64,000 bases of DNA, taken from contig NZ_VOSW01000002.1 of NCBI RefSeq assembly GCF_009690905.1, positions 62,001 through 126,000 on the forward strand, in the 5' to 3' direction. The notes beneath the pieces were generated by a model. It searched no databases, was not told the DNA's origin, and saw nothing but the letters and a program-made list of their open reading frames with translations. Source of the stretch: Paraburkholderia madseniana. Its GTDB lineage: Bacteria; Pseudomonadota; Gammaproteobacteria; Burkholderiales; Burkholderiaceae. A program made the position numbers and the translations under genes. Shown in pieces: positions 23,525 through 31,967 of this stretch; positions within the stretch are counted from its first letter, which is position 1, and the number at the start of each line of letters is the position of its first letter.

Positions 23525-24241
23525 TTAGTGGGTCGGGGTCCGGGCCTGGGCTTGCTGCGGCTGAGGCCGGGGCTGATCCGCCGGCGCGCACACATAGGCG
23601 TGCAGATCGTGCGCGAAGCCGTCGAGTTCCTCCGACAACTGCCGCACCATCCGCCCAAGCACGTTATAGGCGAGCACCGCCGGAATCGCGACCACGAGGC
23701 CGAAAGCCGTCATGATCAGCGCCTCGCCGACCGGACCCGCGACGTTTTCGATCTGCGCCTGACCGCTCGCCGCGATACTGCCGAGCGCGTGATAGATGCC
23801 CCAAACCGTGCCGAGCAGGCCGACGAACGGCGCCGTGCTGCCGACCGAGGCCAGCAGCACCTGGCCGAACTCGAGCCGCCGCTGCGACGCGTTGAGCGCC
23901 TGGCGCAGCGCCCGCAACACCCGCTCGCCGCGTTCGACGCGGGCAAGCAGTACGCCAGGAATGTCCACTTCGGCGGCATGCAACGCGGCCTCGGCGAGCG
24001 GCGTGAAGACGCGCTCGCGGTCCACGCGCCTCATTGCCGCGACGCCGTCCGACAACGTCGACGCTTGCCAGAACTGCGCAATCGCCGGCGTGGCCTGACG
24101 TTTGGCGCGCGTGAGGATCCAGCTTTTGACGATCAGAAAGCACCAGCTCGCAATCGACATGGCCAGCAGCACATACGCGACGCCATGCGTGATCGCGTCG
24201 CTGGTTTCCAGGTAGTGGATGATGCCGCTGCTGCCTGCCAT
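23525..24241 (-). CDS. exbB: MotA/TolQ/ExbB proton channel family protein
   Basis: This is a 238-residue inner-membrane protein with three predicted spans, near residues 18-38, 130-150 and 170-195. The family core SVGSTAPFVGLLGTVWGIYH lies near 132-151. It forms the proton-driven motor with the downstream ExbD-type protein. GAGG precedes the ATG by 4 bases. A Pro/Gln-rich tail ends the protein. The pair sits between dapB and leuS, an arrangement I associate with Burkholderia. TolQ is the main alternative assignment. Confidence 0.9.
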   Translation of the reverse strand: MAGSSGIIHYLETSDAITHGVAYVLLAMSIASWCFLIVKSWILTRAKRQATPAIAQFWQASTLSDGVAAMRRVDRERVFTPLAEAALHAAEVDIPGVLLARVERGERVLRALRQALNASQRRLEFGQVLLASVGSTAPFVGLLGTVWGIYHALGSIAASGQAQIENVAGPVGEALIMTAFGLVVAIPAVLAYNVLGRMVRQLSEELDGFAHDLHAYVCAPADQPRPQPQQAQARTPTH

Positions 24242-24277
24242 CTGACCTCGCTATCGGAAAGTGATTACAGGGGCGTA

Positions 24278-24300
24278 ACGGGGCCCTGCGCAGGCCCCGT
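24278..24300 (-). terminator. GC hairpin between dapB and exbB
   Basis: Arms ACGGGGCC (24278-24285) and GGCCCCGT (24293-24300) pair perfectly around a 7-base loop, just past the dapB stop. No T-run follows, so it may stabilise the mRNA or only slow polymerase. Confidence 0.4.
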
Positions 24301-24306
24301 GGCTGC

Positions 24307-25104
24307 TCAACGCAGCCCGAGCACGTCCTGCATGTCGAAAAAGCCCGTCTCGTGGCTTTCGAGGAAACGTACAGCACGAAGCGCGCCTTGCGCATACGAC
24401 AGGCGGCTCGCCGATTTGTGCGTGATTTCGATGCGCTCGCCGATGCCGGCAAACAGCACCGTATGGTCGCCGACGATATCGCCGCCACGAATTGCCGAAA
24501 AACCGATCGTGGACGGATCGCGTTCGCCGGTCACGCCTTCGCGGCTGTAGACCGCGCATTCGTCGAGATTGCGGCCGAGCGCGTTGGCGATCACTTCACC
24601 CATGGTCAGCGCCGTGCCGGACGGCGCGTCGACCTTGTGGCGGTGATGCGCCTCGATGATTTCGATGTCGTAGCCGGTCGCGAAATGCTTCGCGGCGTAT
24701 TCGAGCAGCTTCAGCGTGACATTGACGCCCACGCTCATGTTCGACGAGAACATGATGGCGATCTTGTCCGCCGCGGCGCGCAGTTGCGCTTTCTGCTCGT
24801 TGTCGAAGCCGGTCGTGCCGATCACCATTTTGACGTTGTGGCGCTGCGCGGCTTCCAGATGCATCAGCGTGCCTTCGGGACGCGTGAAGTCGATCAGGTA
24901 GTCGGATTCCGCGAACACGCGCTCGACGTTGTCCGTCAGCAGCACGCCCGTCTGTTTGCCGAGAAACGCACCGGCGTCCTGACCGAGTTGCGAGGAGCCC
25001 GCACGGTCGAGCGCACCGGACAGCGTGGCGTCGGAATCATTGAGGACGGTTTCGATGAGCATCCGGCCCATACGGCCCGATGCGCCAGCAATGGCAATTT
25101 TCAT
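24307..25104 (-). CDS. dapB: 4-Hydroxy-tetrahydrodipicolinate reductase
   Basis: This is a 265-residue enzyme of lysine and diaminopimelate synthesis. The nucleotide motif [11 protein letters not shown] is at residues 5-15, and the catalytic region [15 protein letters not shown] is at about 151-165 with the His pair near 153-154 and Lys 157. [12 protein letters not shown] precedes it as in the family. ATG at 25104 is the usual start; a 52-codon extension upstream lacks homology. It lies downstream of bamE and upstream of exbB on the same strand. Confidence 0.97.
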   Translation of the reverse strand: MKIAIAGASGRMGRMLIETVLNDSDATLSGALDRAGSSQLGQDAGAFLGKQTGVLLTDNVERVFAESDYLIDFTRPEGTLMHLEAAQRHNVKMVIGTTGFDNEQKAQLRAAADKIAIMFSSNMSVGVNVTLKLLEYAAKHFATGYDIEIIEAHHRHKVDAPSGTALTMGEVIANALGRNLDECAVYSREGVTGERDPSTIGFSAIRGGDIVGDHTVLFAGIGERIEITHKSASRLSYAQGALRAVRFLESHETGFFDMQDVLGLR

Positions 25105-25237
25105 GGCTACGAGGGTTCGAAAGGGGTAAAACGCGGCAAAACCCGTCAAATGCGGGCAAAAGCGGCGGCGGGCAGCACACCCGGGCGCCGCACATACAGG
25201 ACCAGCAGACGACCAGTACAGGTACGGCAGAACGGCT

Positions 25238-25278
25238 GACGGGCGCTGCGCACGGTACATTCCGACGCAGCGCCCGTC
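25238..25278 (-). terminator. 13-bp stem hairpin between bamE and dapB
   Basis: Perfect 13-bp arms (25238-25250 and 25266-25278, arm GACGGGCGCTGCG) surround a 15-base loop. It begins 29 bases past the bamE stop. It lacks a T-run on the minus strand but is strong enough to mark the 3' end of the bamE message. Confidence 0.55.
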
Positions 25279-25307
25279 TTAAACGTCCCAAGAGAAGGAC
25301 AGCGTGC

Positions 25308-26147
25308 CTAGCCGCCCGTTCCCACAGTGGACGAAGAAGACGTCAACGGCGCGTTATGCGTTGGGCCGCCATTGCTGCTTTGCGGGCCCGTCGGTCCCAC
25401 CGGATTATCCTGCGTGCCTGGAACCTGCGGCGGCGGCGGACGATGGAACTGGAACTGCGGCTGCCCGGCGGCCGTGGGGCCTTGCTGCGGAATACCGCCG
25501 CCGTTGGCGGTCGGCGCGGTGGAGCGCACCGACGACTGCGTTTTGCCCGACGGCGATTGCACCGCATTGGTCAGCCGATTCGCGGCCTGCGCGGCTTCGG
25601 CGTTGGCGTCCGTTGACGGCACGGCCGCTGCTGCCGCGGCGGCGTCGACGGACGGCGAACTCGTGGTGTCCACGGCAGCCGGCGCAGCAGCCACCGGCGC
25701 GCTGGCGCCAGTCGCAGCACTTGCCACATTCGGCACGGCTGCCTTCTTCTTGCCGGACTTGTCGCCGTCAATTTCAGCCAGCAACTCGAGGTTGGACGGC
25801 AGATCTTCGCCACCCGACCAGCTGGCGACACGGTCGCCCGCGAACAGGATCACGAAGTCGCGCTGCTGCACGACGTTAGTCGAGCCGCGCTTGAAATAGA
25901 ACACGTAGTCCCAGCGGTCTGCGTGGAACATGTCGGTCAACAACGGTGTGCCGAGCAACTGCTTCACCTGGGCGCGCGACATACCGACCTGCATCTGGGC
26001 AGCCGCTTCTTGCGAGACGAAATTGCCTTGCACCACCGTAATACGGTACGGGGTAATGCTTTGGGCAACGCGCTGCGTCAAGCTGTCGTAGGTGGAACAT
26101 CCGGCAAGAACCGCGACAGTCGCAACAGCGATCAAGGTACCCCGCAT
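25308..26147 (-). CDS. bamE: Outer-membrane assembly lipoprotein BamE with long C-terminal extension
   Basis: This is a 279-residue protein in which only the first 120 or so residues are BamE. The signal peptide RGTLIAVATVAVLAGC has a lipobox with Cys 17. The BamE fold follows: PYRITVVQGNFVSQEAA, GMSRAQVKQLLGTPLLTD and DYVFYFKRGS. E. coli BamE is about 113 residues. From about residue 140 the chain is Ala/Pro/Ser/Gln-rich with no recognisable fold. I chose ATG at 26147 because GGGGGAG lies 5 bases upstream; a longer start at 26186 would bury the signal. It is divergent from fur, as commonly seen in proteobacteria. Confidence 0.9.
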   Translation of the reverse strand: MRGTLIAVATVAVLAGCSTYDSLTQRVAQSITPYRITVVQGNFVSQEAAAQMQVGMSRAQVKQLLGTPLLTDMFHADRWDYVFYFKRGSTNVVQQRDFVILFAGDRVASWSGGEDLPSNLELLAEIDGDKSGKKKAAVPNVASAATGASAPVAAAPAAVDTTSSPSVDAAAAAAAVPSTDANAEAAQAANRLTNAVQSPSGKTQSSVRSTAPTANGGGIPQQGPTAAGQPQFQFHRPPPPQVPGTQDNPVGPTGPQSSNGGPTHNAPLTSSSSTVGTGG

Positions 26148-26305
26148 GCGGCTCCCCCGGTAGATCAATTGAGATTTTGAAATCATTTCACTCACCGTGC
26201 GGGCCCGCTGACGAGCCGCGCGAGTTTCATTCCATCGAAGATGACCAGAACGGCAAAAACACATTACTATGAGAGCCCAGCATTGTACTCTAGGGATCCC
26301 TTGTC

Positions 26306-26734
26306 ATGACCAATCCAACCGATCTCAAGAATATCGGGCTCAAGGCGACCCTTCCGCGCCTCAAAATCCTTGAGATTTTCCAGCATAGCCCAGTGCGTCA
26401 TCTGACTGCAGAAGACGTCTACCGCAACCTGCTGCACGAAGAGCTCGATATCGGTCTCGCAACCGTGTATCGGGTGCTGACGCAGTTCGAGCAGGCTGGC
26501 CTGCTGTCGCGCAGCAACTTCGAATCCGGCAAAGCGGTGTTCGAATTGAACGAAGGGTCGCATCACGACCACCTCGTTTGCCTCGATTGCGGGCTCGTCG
26601 AAGAGTTTTTCGACTCCGAGATCGAAAGCCGCCAGCAATCCATCGCGAAGGAACGCGGCTTCAAGCTGCAGGAACATGCGCTGGCGCTGTACGGCGCGTG
26701 CACCAAGGAGAATTGCCCGCATCGCAAGCATTGA
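26306..26734 (+). CDS. fur: Ferric uptake regulator Fur
   Basis: This is a 142-residue iron-sensing repressor, the normal Fur length. The winged-helix domain (about residues 1-80) contains [11 protein letters not shown] and [19 protein letters not shown]. The metal-binding motif HHDH is at 86-89 with CLDC at 92-95, and a second cysteine pair lies in CTKENC near the end. It is transcribed away from bamE. No convincing Fur box was seen in the 158-base spacer. A strong terminator follows. Confidence 0.97.
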   Translation: MTNPTDLKNIGLKATLPRLKILEIFQHSPVRHLTAEDVYRNLLHEELDIGLATVYRVLTQFEQAGLLSRSNFESGKAVFELNEGSHHDHLVCLDCGLVEEFFDSEIESRQQSIAKERGFKLQEHALALYGACTKENCPHRKH

Positions 26735-26788
26735 AGTCGAATGCTTGAGATGCCGGCCGCGTCGGGGGTGCGCGGTTCGGCGGGCAAA

Positions 26789-26827
26789 GAAAAAACCCGG
26801 TCGCCGGCAAATCGACCGGGTTTTTTT
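26789..26827. terminator. Bidirectional terminator between fur and allA
   Basis: Stem CCCGGTCG / CGACCGGG is framed by six A upstream and seven T downstream (26821-26827), with loop CCGGCAAAT. It serves fur on the plus strand and allA on the minus strand. Confidence 0.93.
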
Positions 26828-26852
26828 ACGCGTGCGGCGCTGCGATTCCAGC

Positions 26853-27365
26853 CTATTCCGCCAGCTCGACGCTCGCTTCGAACAGCAGCCGCCACGGCTC
26901 GGCCAATGACAATTCATCGCAGTTAGGCTGCTCGCCGCCACGATCCACCACCACAAAATCGCTCACCTGATCGAGCGCGAGCAGGGGGTGGTGCCAAACA
27001 CCTTTCGAATAATTCACGCCCTGCCAACCGTCGCTCCAGAACGCCCGCATCCGCGCCGGATCGAACTCTCCCGCCGGCGCGACGACCACCAGATAGCGCC
27101 GTTCCGTTAAGGGAATGAAAGCCTGGCTGCCCAGCGGATGCCGCTCCATCATCGTGATTTCGATCGGCAGCGCCCGCGGTTGCGCCCGAAACAGGTTGAT
27201 CAACGGCCGGCCGCCGTGCTCCGTCACGTCGACGTTCGCGAGGTCGTGATAGCGCTCGGTCGTGCCGCCGTTGATCGGGAAATGGCGCGCGCCGTCCAGT
27301 TCGATGACGTCGCCGAACGGCGCGAAGGCCGCGCGCGTCAGACGTTCCACATGCAAGGTTTTCAT
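26853..27365 (-). CDS. allA: Ureidoglycolate lyase
   Basis: This is a 170-residue enzyme, the normal size for AllA, which splits ureidoglycolate to glyoxylate and urea at the end of allantoin breakdown. Family segments include [25 protein letters not shown] and [11 protein letters not shown], the last carrying conserved histidines. ATG at 27365 has GGAG 8 bases upstream. It starts 13 bases after the alc stop, so both are expressed together. Substrate comes from the neighbouring allantoicase. Confidence 0.93.
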   Translation of the reverse strand: MKTLHVERLTRAAFAPFGDVIELDGARHFPINGGTTERYHDLANVDVTEHGGRPLINLFRAQPRALPIEITMMERHPLGSQAFIPLTERRYLVVVAPAGEFDPARMRAFWSDGWQGVNYSKGVWHHPLLALDQVSDFVVVDRGGEQPNCDELSLAEPWRLLFEASVELAE

Positions 27366-27378
27366 CGACGCAACTCCG

Positions 27379-28389
27379 TTATGCGATCTCGCCCCACAAG
27401 CGCAGACGCGATACGCCGCCGTCCGGGAAGATATTGAAACGCACATGCGTCACCGGGCCGAGAGAGGCGATGTCGTCCGCGAACGTGTGCACGTGGTCCA
27501 TCTGCAGCTTCTGTTCGCCGAGCAGCACCGGCCAGAACATCGCCTGCGTGACGAGCGAATCGTCCGTCCCACCCGTCACCGAGGCCGCCTGCAGCGAACA
27601 GCGATCGGGATAATTGCCCTTGAAGTGCGCGGTATCGACTTCGATCTTGCGAATCACGCCCGGCCGCGCAAGCGCGACGATCGCCCAGTCGTTGCCCGGC
27701 TCGCGACGGCGTCGCGTTTCCCAGCCGTCGCCCATGTTGACGCCGCGGCCCGGCATCAGCATCTGCGAGGCCGGCCCGAAATGCTGGTTGTTCGCGGCGA
27801 CAAGGTACGCGCCGTTTTCGATCGCGGCGAGATCCAGCAGCGTGCCGCGCTCGACGCGCTCCCAGTCCCGCTTCGGCTGGCCATACACGCGCAGACGCGC
27901 GAGACCGCCGTCTGGATAGAGATTTACGCGCAGATGGGTGAACGCGCGGGCGTCGTTCACTTCGACGTAATGGTGCTGATTGCCCTGCAGCGTGGTGGCC
28001 GGCACGAGCGTTTGCCAGTCGGCGTTGTCGGGCGGAACGTCGCCGTCCACGTAGCATGCATCGATCGACGCGGCCGGCGGGAAGTTGCCGGTGAAGTGGC
28101 TCGTGTCCAGATCGACGCCGTACACGACGCCCGGCCGCGCGAGCCGGATCACGCAATAGTCGTGGCCGGTGGTGCGCTTGCGGCGGGTTTCCCAGCCGTC
28201 CATCCATTTGCCGTGGTCGTCGTACTTGCCGGGAATGAACACTGCCGGTTGCGGCTCGAGCATGCGTTCTTTCGGGGCGAAGAATTCGTCGCTCGCGTGG
28301 AGCGCCTGCGCGCCAAGACGCGGGTCGGCGAGGTTCATGTAGCGACGGGTGAAAGCAGGAGCGTTAGGGTCGAGGATCGGATTAGCCAT
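27379..28389 (-). CDS. alc: Allantoicase
   Basis: This is a 336-residue enzyme that hydrolyses allantoate to ureidoglycolate and urea. It has the two-domain repeat of allantoicase: [20 protein letters not shown] near 62-81 and [20 protein letters not shown] near 220-239, each followed by a D(L/T)..F.GN(F/Y)P segment. Length fits the family. It lies between a DctA-type carrier and allA on one strand, so the three are probably co-transcribed for purine-derived carbon or nitrogen use. No allantoinase or uricase is in the window. Confidence 0.95.
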   Translation of the reverse strand: MANPILDPNAPAFTRRYMNLADPRLGAQALHASDEFFAPKERMLEPQPAVFIPGKYDDHGKWMDGWETRRKRTTGHDYCVIRLARPGVVYGVDLDTSHFTGNFPPAASIDACYVDGDVPPDNADWQTLVPATTLQGNQHHYVEVNDARAFTHLRVNLYPDGGLARLRVYGQPKRDWERVERGTLLDLAAIENGAYLVAANNQHFGPASQMLMPGRGVNMGDGWETRRRREPGNDWAIVALARPGVIRKIEVDTAHFKGNYPDRCSLQAASVTGGTDDSLVTQAMFWPVLLGEQKLQMDHVHTFADDIASLGPVTHVRFNIFPDGGVSRLRLWGEIA

Positions 28390-28523
28390 AGTCTCTGTCA
28401 GGCAACGAAAAGTAAGGAAGAGGCGGCGGAGTCAGCGCATCCGCCGGGTCAGAACGCGCGTTGCGTTGGCGCGCGGTTGAATAGCGATGAATCTGGCCAC
28501 AGCGCAACTGCGGTTGTGCTTTT

Positions 28524-29852
28524 TCAAACTGCCGGTGCGTGTTCGCCGGCGGCCGGCTCGGCGCCTACATCTTCGCCTGCGGGTACGTAGCGCAGCGCTG
28601 CGTCACGGTTCAACACGCGATGGGCGCGCGCCCGGTCGATATCGTTTTCCCACACGGCGACCACCACCGTCGCCACGCAATTGCCGATCAGGTTGGTCAA
28701 CGCACGGGCAATGCCGACGAACCAGTCGACCGGCAGAATCAGCACGAGGCCGAGCACGGGGATCGCCGGAATCGCGGACAGCGTCGCGGCCAGAATCACG
28801 ATGGCCGAGCCGGGAATGCCGTGCGCGCCCTTCGACGTCACCAGGGACACCAGCACCACTACGATCAGGTCGTGGATGGACAGCGGCGTATTGGTGGCCT
28901 GCGCGATGAAAATCACCGCAAGCGTCAGATAGATGGAGAAGCCGTCCAGATTGAAGGAGTAGCCGGTCGGAATGACCAGTCCGACGGTCGAATCCTTGAC
29001 GCCCATCCATTCGAGCTTGCGCATGATCTGCGGCAGCACGGCATCCGAAGAGGCTGTACCCAGTACGATCGAAAGCTCCTCGCGAAGATAGCGGATCAGC
29101 TTGAAGATGCTGAAGCCAGCCAGACGCATCACCACGCCCAGCACAACCACCACGAACACGAAGCAGCTCGCGTAGAACACCAGCACCAGCATGCCGAGTT
29201 GCTTGAGCGACTCGACGCCGTAGGTGCCGGTCGTGAACGCGATCGCGCCGAGCACGCCGAGCGGCGCGAGCTTGATGATGAAACCCATCACGCGGAAAAA
29301 CACCTGCGAAAGCTCGTCGATCAGGCTACTGACGCGCTGTGCCTTATTGCCCAACAGCGACAGCGCCGAGCCGAACAGCACCGAAAACACGAGGATTTGC
29401 AGGATGTCGCCGGTGGCGAATGCGTTGATCGCCGTGTCGGGGATGATCTTCAGCAGGAAGCCGGCCGTGTCCTTCAGGCTTTTCGCGTGCTCGGTGTAGG
29501 TCGACAGCGAAGCGGGGTCGAGCGAATGCAGGTTGATGTTCATGCCGACGCCAGGCCGTGTTGCGTAGGCCAGCACCGCGCCGATCACGAGCGCAATCGT
29601 CGTCATGATCTCGAAGTAGATCACCGCCTTCAGGCCGACGCGGCCAACCTTGCGCAGATCGCCGGCATGCGCCATGCCGCTCACCACGACGCAGAAAACG
29701 ATCGGGCCGATCACCATCTTGATCAGCTTGAGAAAGCCGTCGCCGAGCGGGCGCAGCGATTGGGCGAAATGCGGGAACACGGCGCCGATCACGATGCCCG
29801 CGACCAACGCTATGACGACCCGGCCAAACAGCGAATTGAAGAATTTCAACAC
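28524..29852 (-). CDS. dctA: Dicarboxylate/amino acid:cation symporter, DctA-like
   Basis: This is a carrier of about 442 residues in the DAACS family with eight or more hydrophobic segments. It shows the serine-rich re-entrant loop SSDAVLPQIMRKLE and the motif IPTGYSFNLDG. DctA imports C4-dicarboxylates such as succinate and malate. I chose GTG at 29852, 5 bases after AGGAGG; TTG at 29849 is equally possible, and a GTG at 29876 would place that strong site inside the gene. The C-terminal tail is Ala/Glu-rich. A sigma70-like promoter and a GntR-type operator lie just upstream, and alc-allA follow downstream. Confidence 0.9.
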   Translation of the reverse strand: MLKFFNSLFGRVVIALVAGIVIGAVFPHFAQSLRPLGDGFLKLIKMVIGPIVFCVVVSGMAHAGDLRKVGRVGLKAVIYFEIMTTIALVIGAVLAYATRPGVGMNINLHSLDPASLSTYTEHAKSLKDTAGFLLKIIPDTAINAFATGDILQILVFSVLFGSALSLLGNKAQRVSSLIDELSQVFFRVMGFIIKLAPLGVLGAIAFTTGTYGVESLKQLGMLVLVFYASCFVFVVVVLGVVMRLAGFSIFKLIRYLREELSIVLGTASSDAVLPQIMRKLEWMGVKDSTVGLVIPTGYSFNLDGFSIYLTLAVIFIAQATNTPLSIHDLIVVVLVSLVTSKGAHGIPGSAIVILAATLSAIPAIPVLGLVLILPVDWFVGIARALTNLIGNCVATVVVAVWENDIDRARAHRVLNRDAALRYVPAGEDVGAEPAAGEHAPAV

Positions 29853-29886
29853 GGCTTCCTCCTGGTTGCGATTCACATCTGTTCAG

Positions 29887-29943
29887 ACTGGTCCGACCAG
29901 TTCTGTTATCTCGAATAGTAGGAAGCCGATATACTGGCGTCAA
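29887..29943 (-). promoter_or_regulatory. dctA promoter with GntR-type operator
   Basis: On the minus strand TTGACG (29943-29938), a 17-base spacer and TACTAT (29920-29915) form a strong sigma70 promoter facing dctA. The palindrome ACTGGTCCGACCAGT (29887-29901) lies just past the expected start site. TGGTCNGACCA fits FadR-subfamily GntR operators. The divergent GntR gene is the obvious candidate binder. Confidence 0.7.
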
Positions 29944-30041
29944 GGATTCGTTAAATAGCGTTTACCCGCTATTTTTTTGCAGTTCCGGGGCCGGATTGCG
30001 CACGTTAAACGGCCCGTCGTACGAGCGTTCAGAACGCGTAT

Positions 30042-30060
30042 TACAATGCTGGTCAGACCG
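30042..30060 (+). promoter_or_regulatory. GntR gene -10 and operator
   Basis: A -10-like TACAAT (30042-30047) is followed by TGGTCAGACCG (30050-30060), 10 of 11 bases of the dctA-side core TGGTCNGACCA. This places a second operator at the regulator's own start region, 20 bases before its ATG, and suggests autoregulation. No clear -35 was found. Confidence 0.55.
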
Positions 30061-30079
30061 CGCACCCAAGTGAGCCACG

Positions 30080-30772
30080 ATGAAAAACGTTCCGCACACC
30101 GTCACCGATGCCGCCATCGCGACCATCCGCGAACGGATCGAAGTGGGCGTCTATCCGGTGGGCAGTTTGCTGCCGGCACAGCGTCAGCTCTCCGAGGAAC
30201 TGGCGATCAGCCGCGCATCGTTGCGCGAGGCGCTCTCGACGCTCGAAGCGCTCGGTCTGCTGATGATCCGTCCCGGTAAGGGCGTTTATGTGGAAAGTGC
30301 GCAGGCCGCGGCTGCGCAACCGTGGCGCTTCGCGGAGCAGTCGTCGCTGCCGGATACGTACCAGATGCGTTTCGCGTTGGAAGGCTTTATCGCGCGCATG
30401 GCGGCGCTGGCTGTCACCGATTCCGACCTCGCCTGGTTCGAAGACAACATTGCGGCCATGCAGACGGCGCTCGCCTGCGACGAACTCGACGAAGCCGCTC
30501 GCCTCGACTACGACTTCCACATGCGCATCGTGAGCATTGCCGGCAACGCGGCGATCGAATCGATTCTGAGCAGTGCCGCGGAAATCATGAAGGAAAGCCA
30601 GCGGATGCCGTTTTATCGGCGCGAGTTAGTGCTGTCTACGTACACCGAGCATCGGGCGATTCTCGACGCGCTCAAGGCGCGCGATTCCGCTGCCGCCGGC
30701 AAGGCGATCGAAACGCATATCTCGAACGCCGCGCAGCGCGCCGGCGTCTATTTCCCCACGCCTCAGGCGTAA
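30080..30772 (+). CDS. GntR-family regulator, FadR subfamily
   Basis: This is a 230-residue regulator. Its N-terminal GntR winged helix (about residues 8-75) contains YPVGSLLPAQRQLSEELAIS, RASLREALSTLEALG and IRPGKGVYV. The all-helical FCD effector domain (about 90-220) has the metal-ligand pattern DYDFHMRI and a late EHRAILDAL histidine. It is divergent from dctA-alc-allA, with one TGGTCNGACCA-type site in front of each, so it probably controls both. The effector might be a dicarboxylate or an allantoin product; the sequence does not say which. Confidence 0.92.
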   Translation: MKNVPHTVTDAAIATIRERIEVGVYPVGSLLPAQRQLSEELAISRASLREALSTLEALGLLMIRPGKGVYVESAQAAAAQPWRFAEQSSLPDTYQMRFALEGFIARMAALAVTDSDLAWFEDNIAAMQTALACDELDEAARLDYDFHMRIVSIAGNAAIESILSSAAEIMKESQRMPFYRRELVLSTYTEHRAILDALKARDSAAAGKAIETHISNAAQRAGVYFPTPQA

Positions 30773-30799
30773 AAAAACCGCTCCGAGGAGCGGTTTTTT
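30771..30799. terminator. Bidirectional terminator between GntR gene and gapA
   Basis: Stem ACCGCTC / GAGCGGT with loop CGAG is extended by seven A on the left and six T on the right. It starts within the stop codon of the GntR gene and also ends gapA. Confidence 0.92.
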
Positions 30800-30860
30800 G
30801 CAGTTGCCCTGCCACCGGCCCACGGCCAGCAGCAGAAACACACGAAGCTAGAACACCAGC

Positions 30861-31871
30861 TTACTTCGCGTTGGCCAGCGCCACAGCCGTGTCCAGCATG
30901 CGGTTCGAGAAGCCCCACTCGTTGTCGTACCAGCTCGACACCTTCACCAGACGGCCCGACACCTTGGTCAGCGTTGCGTCGAACGTCGACGAAGCCGGGT
31001 TGTGGTTGAAGTCGATCGAGACCAGCGGTGCGTCGTTGTAACCGAGGATGCCCTTCAGCGAGCCTTCCGACGCTTCCTTCATGATCGCGTTGACTTCCTC
31101 GACCGTCGTGTCGCGTGCAGCGATGAACGACAGGTCGACGACCGACACGTTGATCGTCGGGACGCGAATCGCGTAGCCGTCCAGCTTGCCGTTCAGTTCC
31201 GGCAGCACGAGACCCACTGCCGATGCAGCACCGGTCTTCGTCGGGATCTGGCTGTGCGTAGCCGAGCGCGCGCGGCGCAGGTCTTCGTGGTACACGTCCG
31301 TCAGAACCTGGTCGTTCGTGTACGCGTGGATCGTGGTCATCAGACCGTTCACGAGGCCGATCTTGTCGTTCAGCGGCTTGACGAGCGGTGCCAGGCAGTT
31401 GGTCGTGCACGATGCGTTCGAGATCACCGTGTCCGATGCCTTCAGGACATTGTGGTTCACGCCGTAGACGATCGTTGCGTCGACGTCCTTACCGCCTGGC
31501 GCCGAGATGATGACCTTCTTTGCGCCGCCCTTGATGTGCGCGCTGGCCTTTTCCTTGGTCGTGAAAAAGCCCGTGCATTCCATCACGACGTCGACGTTCA
31601 GCTCGCCCCACGGCAGTTCTGCCGGGTTGCGGTTCGCCAGCACGCGGATCTTGTCGCCGTTGACGACCAGGTAGTCGCCGTCCACCGAGACTTCGCCCGG
31701 AAACTTGCCGTGCGCCGTGTCGTATTGCGTCAGGTGAGCATTGGTCTTGGCATCGCCAAGATCGTTGATGGCGACGATTTCGATATCGTGCTTCTTGCCG
31801 TTTTCATAGAAGGCGCGCAGCGTGTTGCGGCCGATCCGGCCGTAGCCGTTGATTGCGACGCGAATCGTCAT
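30861..31871 (-). CDS. gapA: Glyceraldehyde-3-phosphate dehydrogenase, type I
   Basis: This is a 336-residue glycolytic enzyme that oxidises glyceraldehyde 3-phosphate to 1,3-bisphosphoglycerate. The NAD-binding start [10 protein letters not shown] is at residues 7-16, and the active site [13 protein letters not shown] has the catalytic Cys near 155. AGGAG lies 7 bases before the ATG. It sits downstream of tkt on the same strand, a common central-carbon arrangement in betaproteobacteria. Codon use is strongly biased to C-ending and G-ending codons, as in highly expressed genes. Confidence 0.97.
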   Translation of the reverse strand: MTIRVAINGYGRIGRNTLRAFYENGKKHDIEIVAINDLGDAKTNAHLTQYDTAHGKFPGEVSVDGDYLVVNGDKIRVLANRNPAELPWGELNVDVVMECTGFFTTKEKASAHIKGGAKKVIISAPGGKDVDATIVYGVNHNVLKASDTVISNASCTTNCLAPLVKPLNDKIGLVNGLMTTIHAYTNDQVLTDVYHEDLRRARSATHSQIPTKTGAASAVGLVLPELNGKLDGYAIRVPTINVSVVDLSFIAARDTTVEEVNAIMKEASEGSLKGILGYNDAPLVSIDFNHNPASSTFDATLTKVSGRLVKVSSWYDNEWGFSNRMLDTAVALANAK

Positions 31872-31967
31872 GATCTATCTCCTGATGGCTGAAAAAAAAT
31901 CGTCCATGTTGGCCTGTCCTTCCGGCGCAACCGCGCGTGGGGCACACGCGGCTGCGCTTACCGAAGG

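Noticed and set aside
26148..26305. A Fur box between bamE and fur
   Set aside because: TTGAAATCATTTCAC is only loosely palindromic and does not match the 19-bp consensus well.
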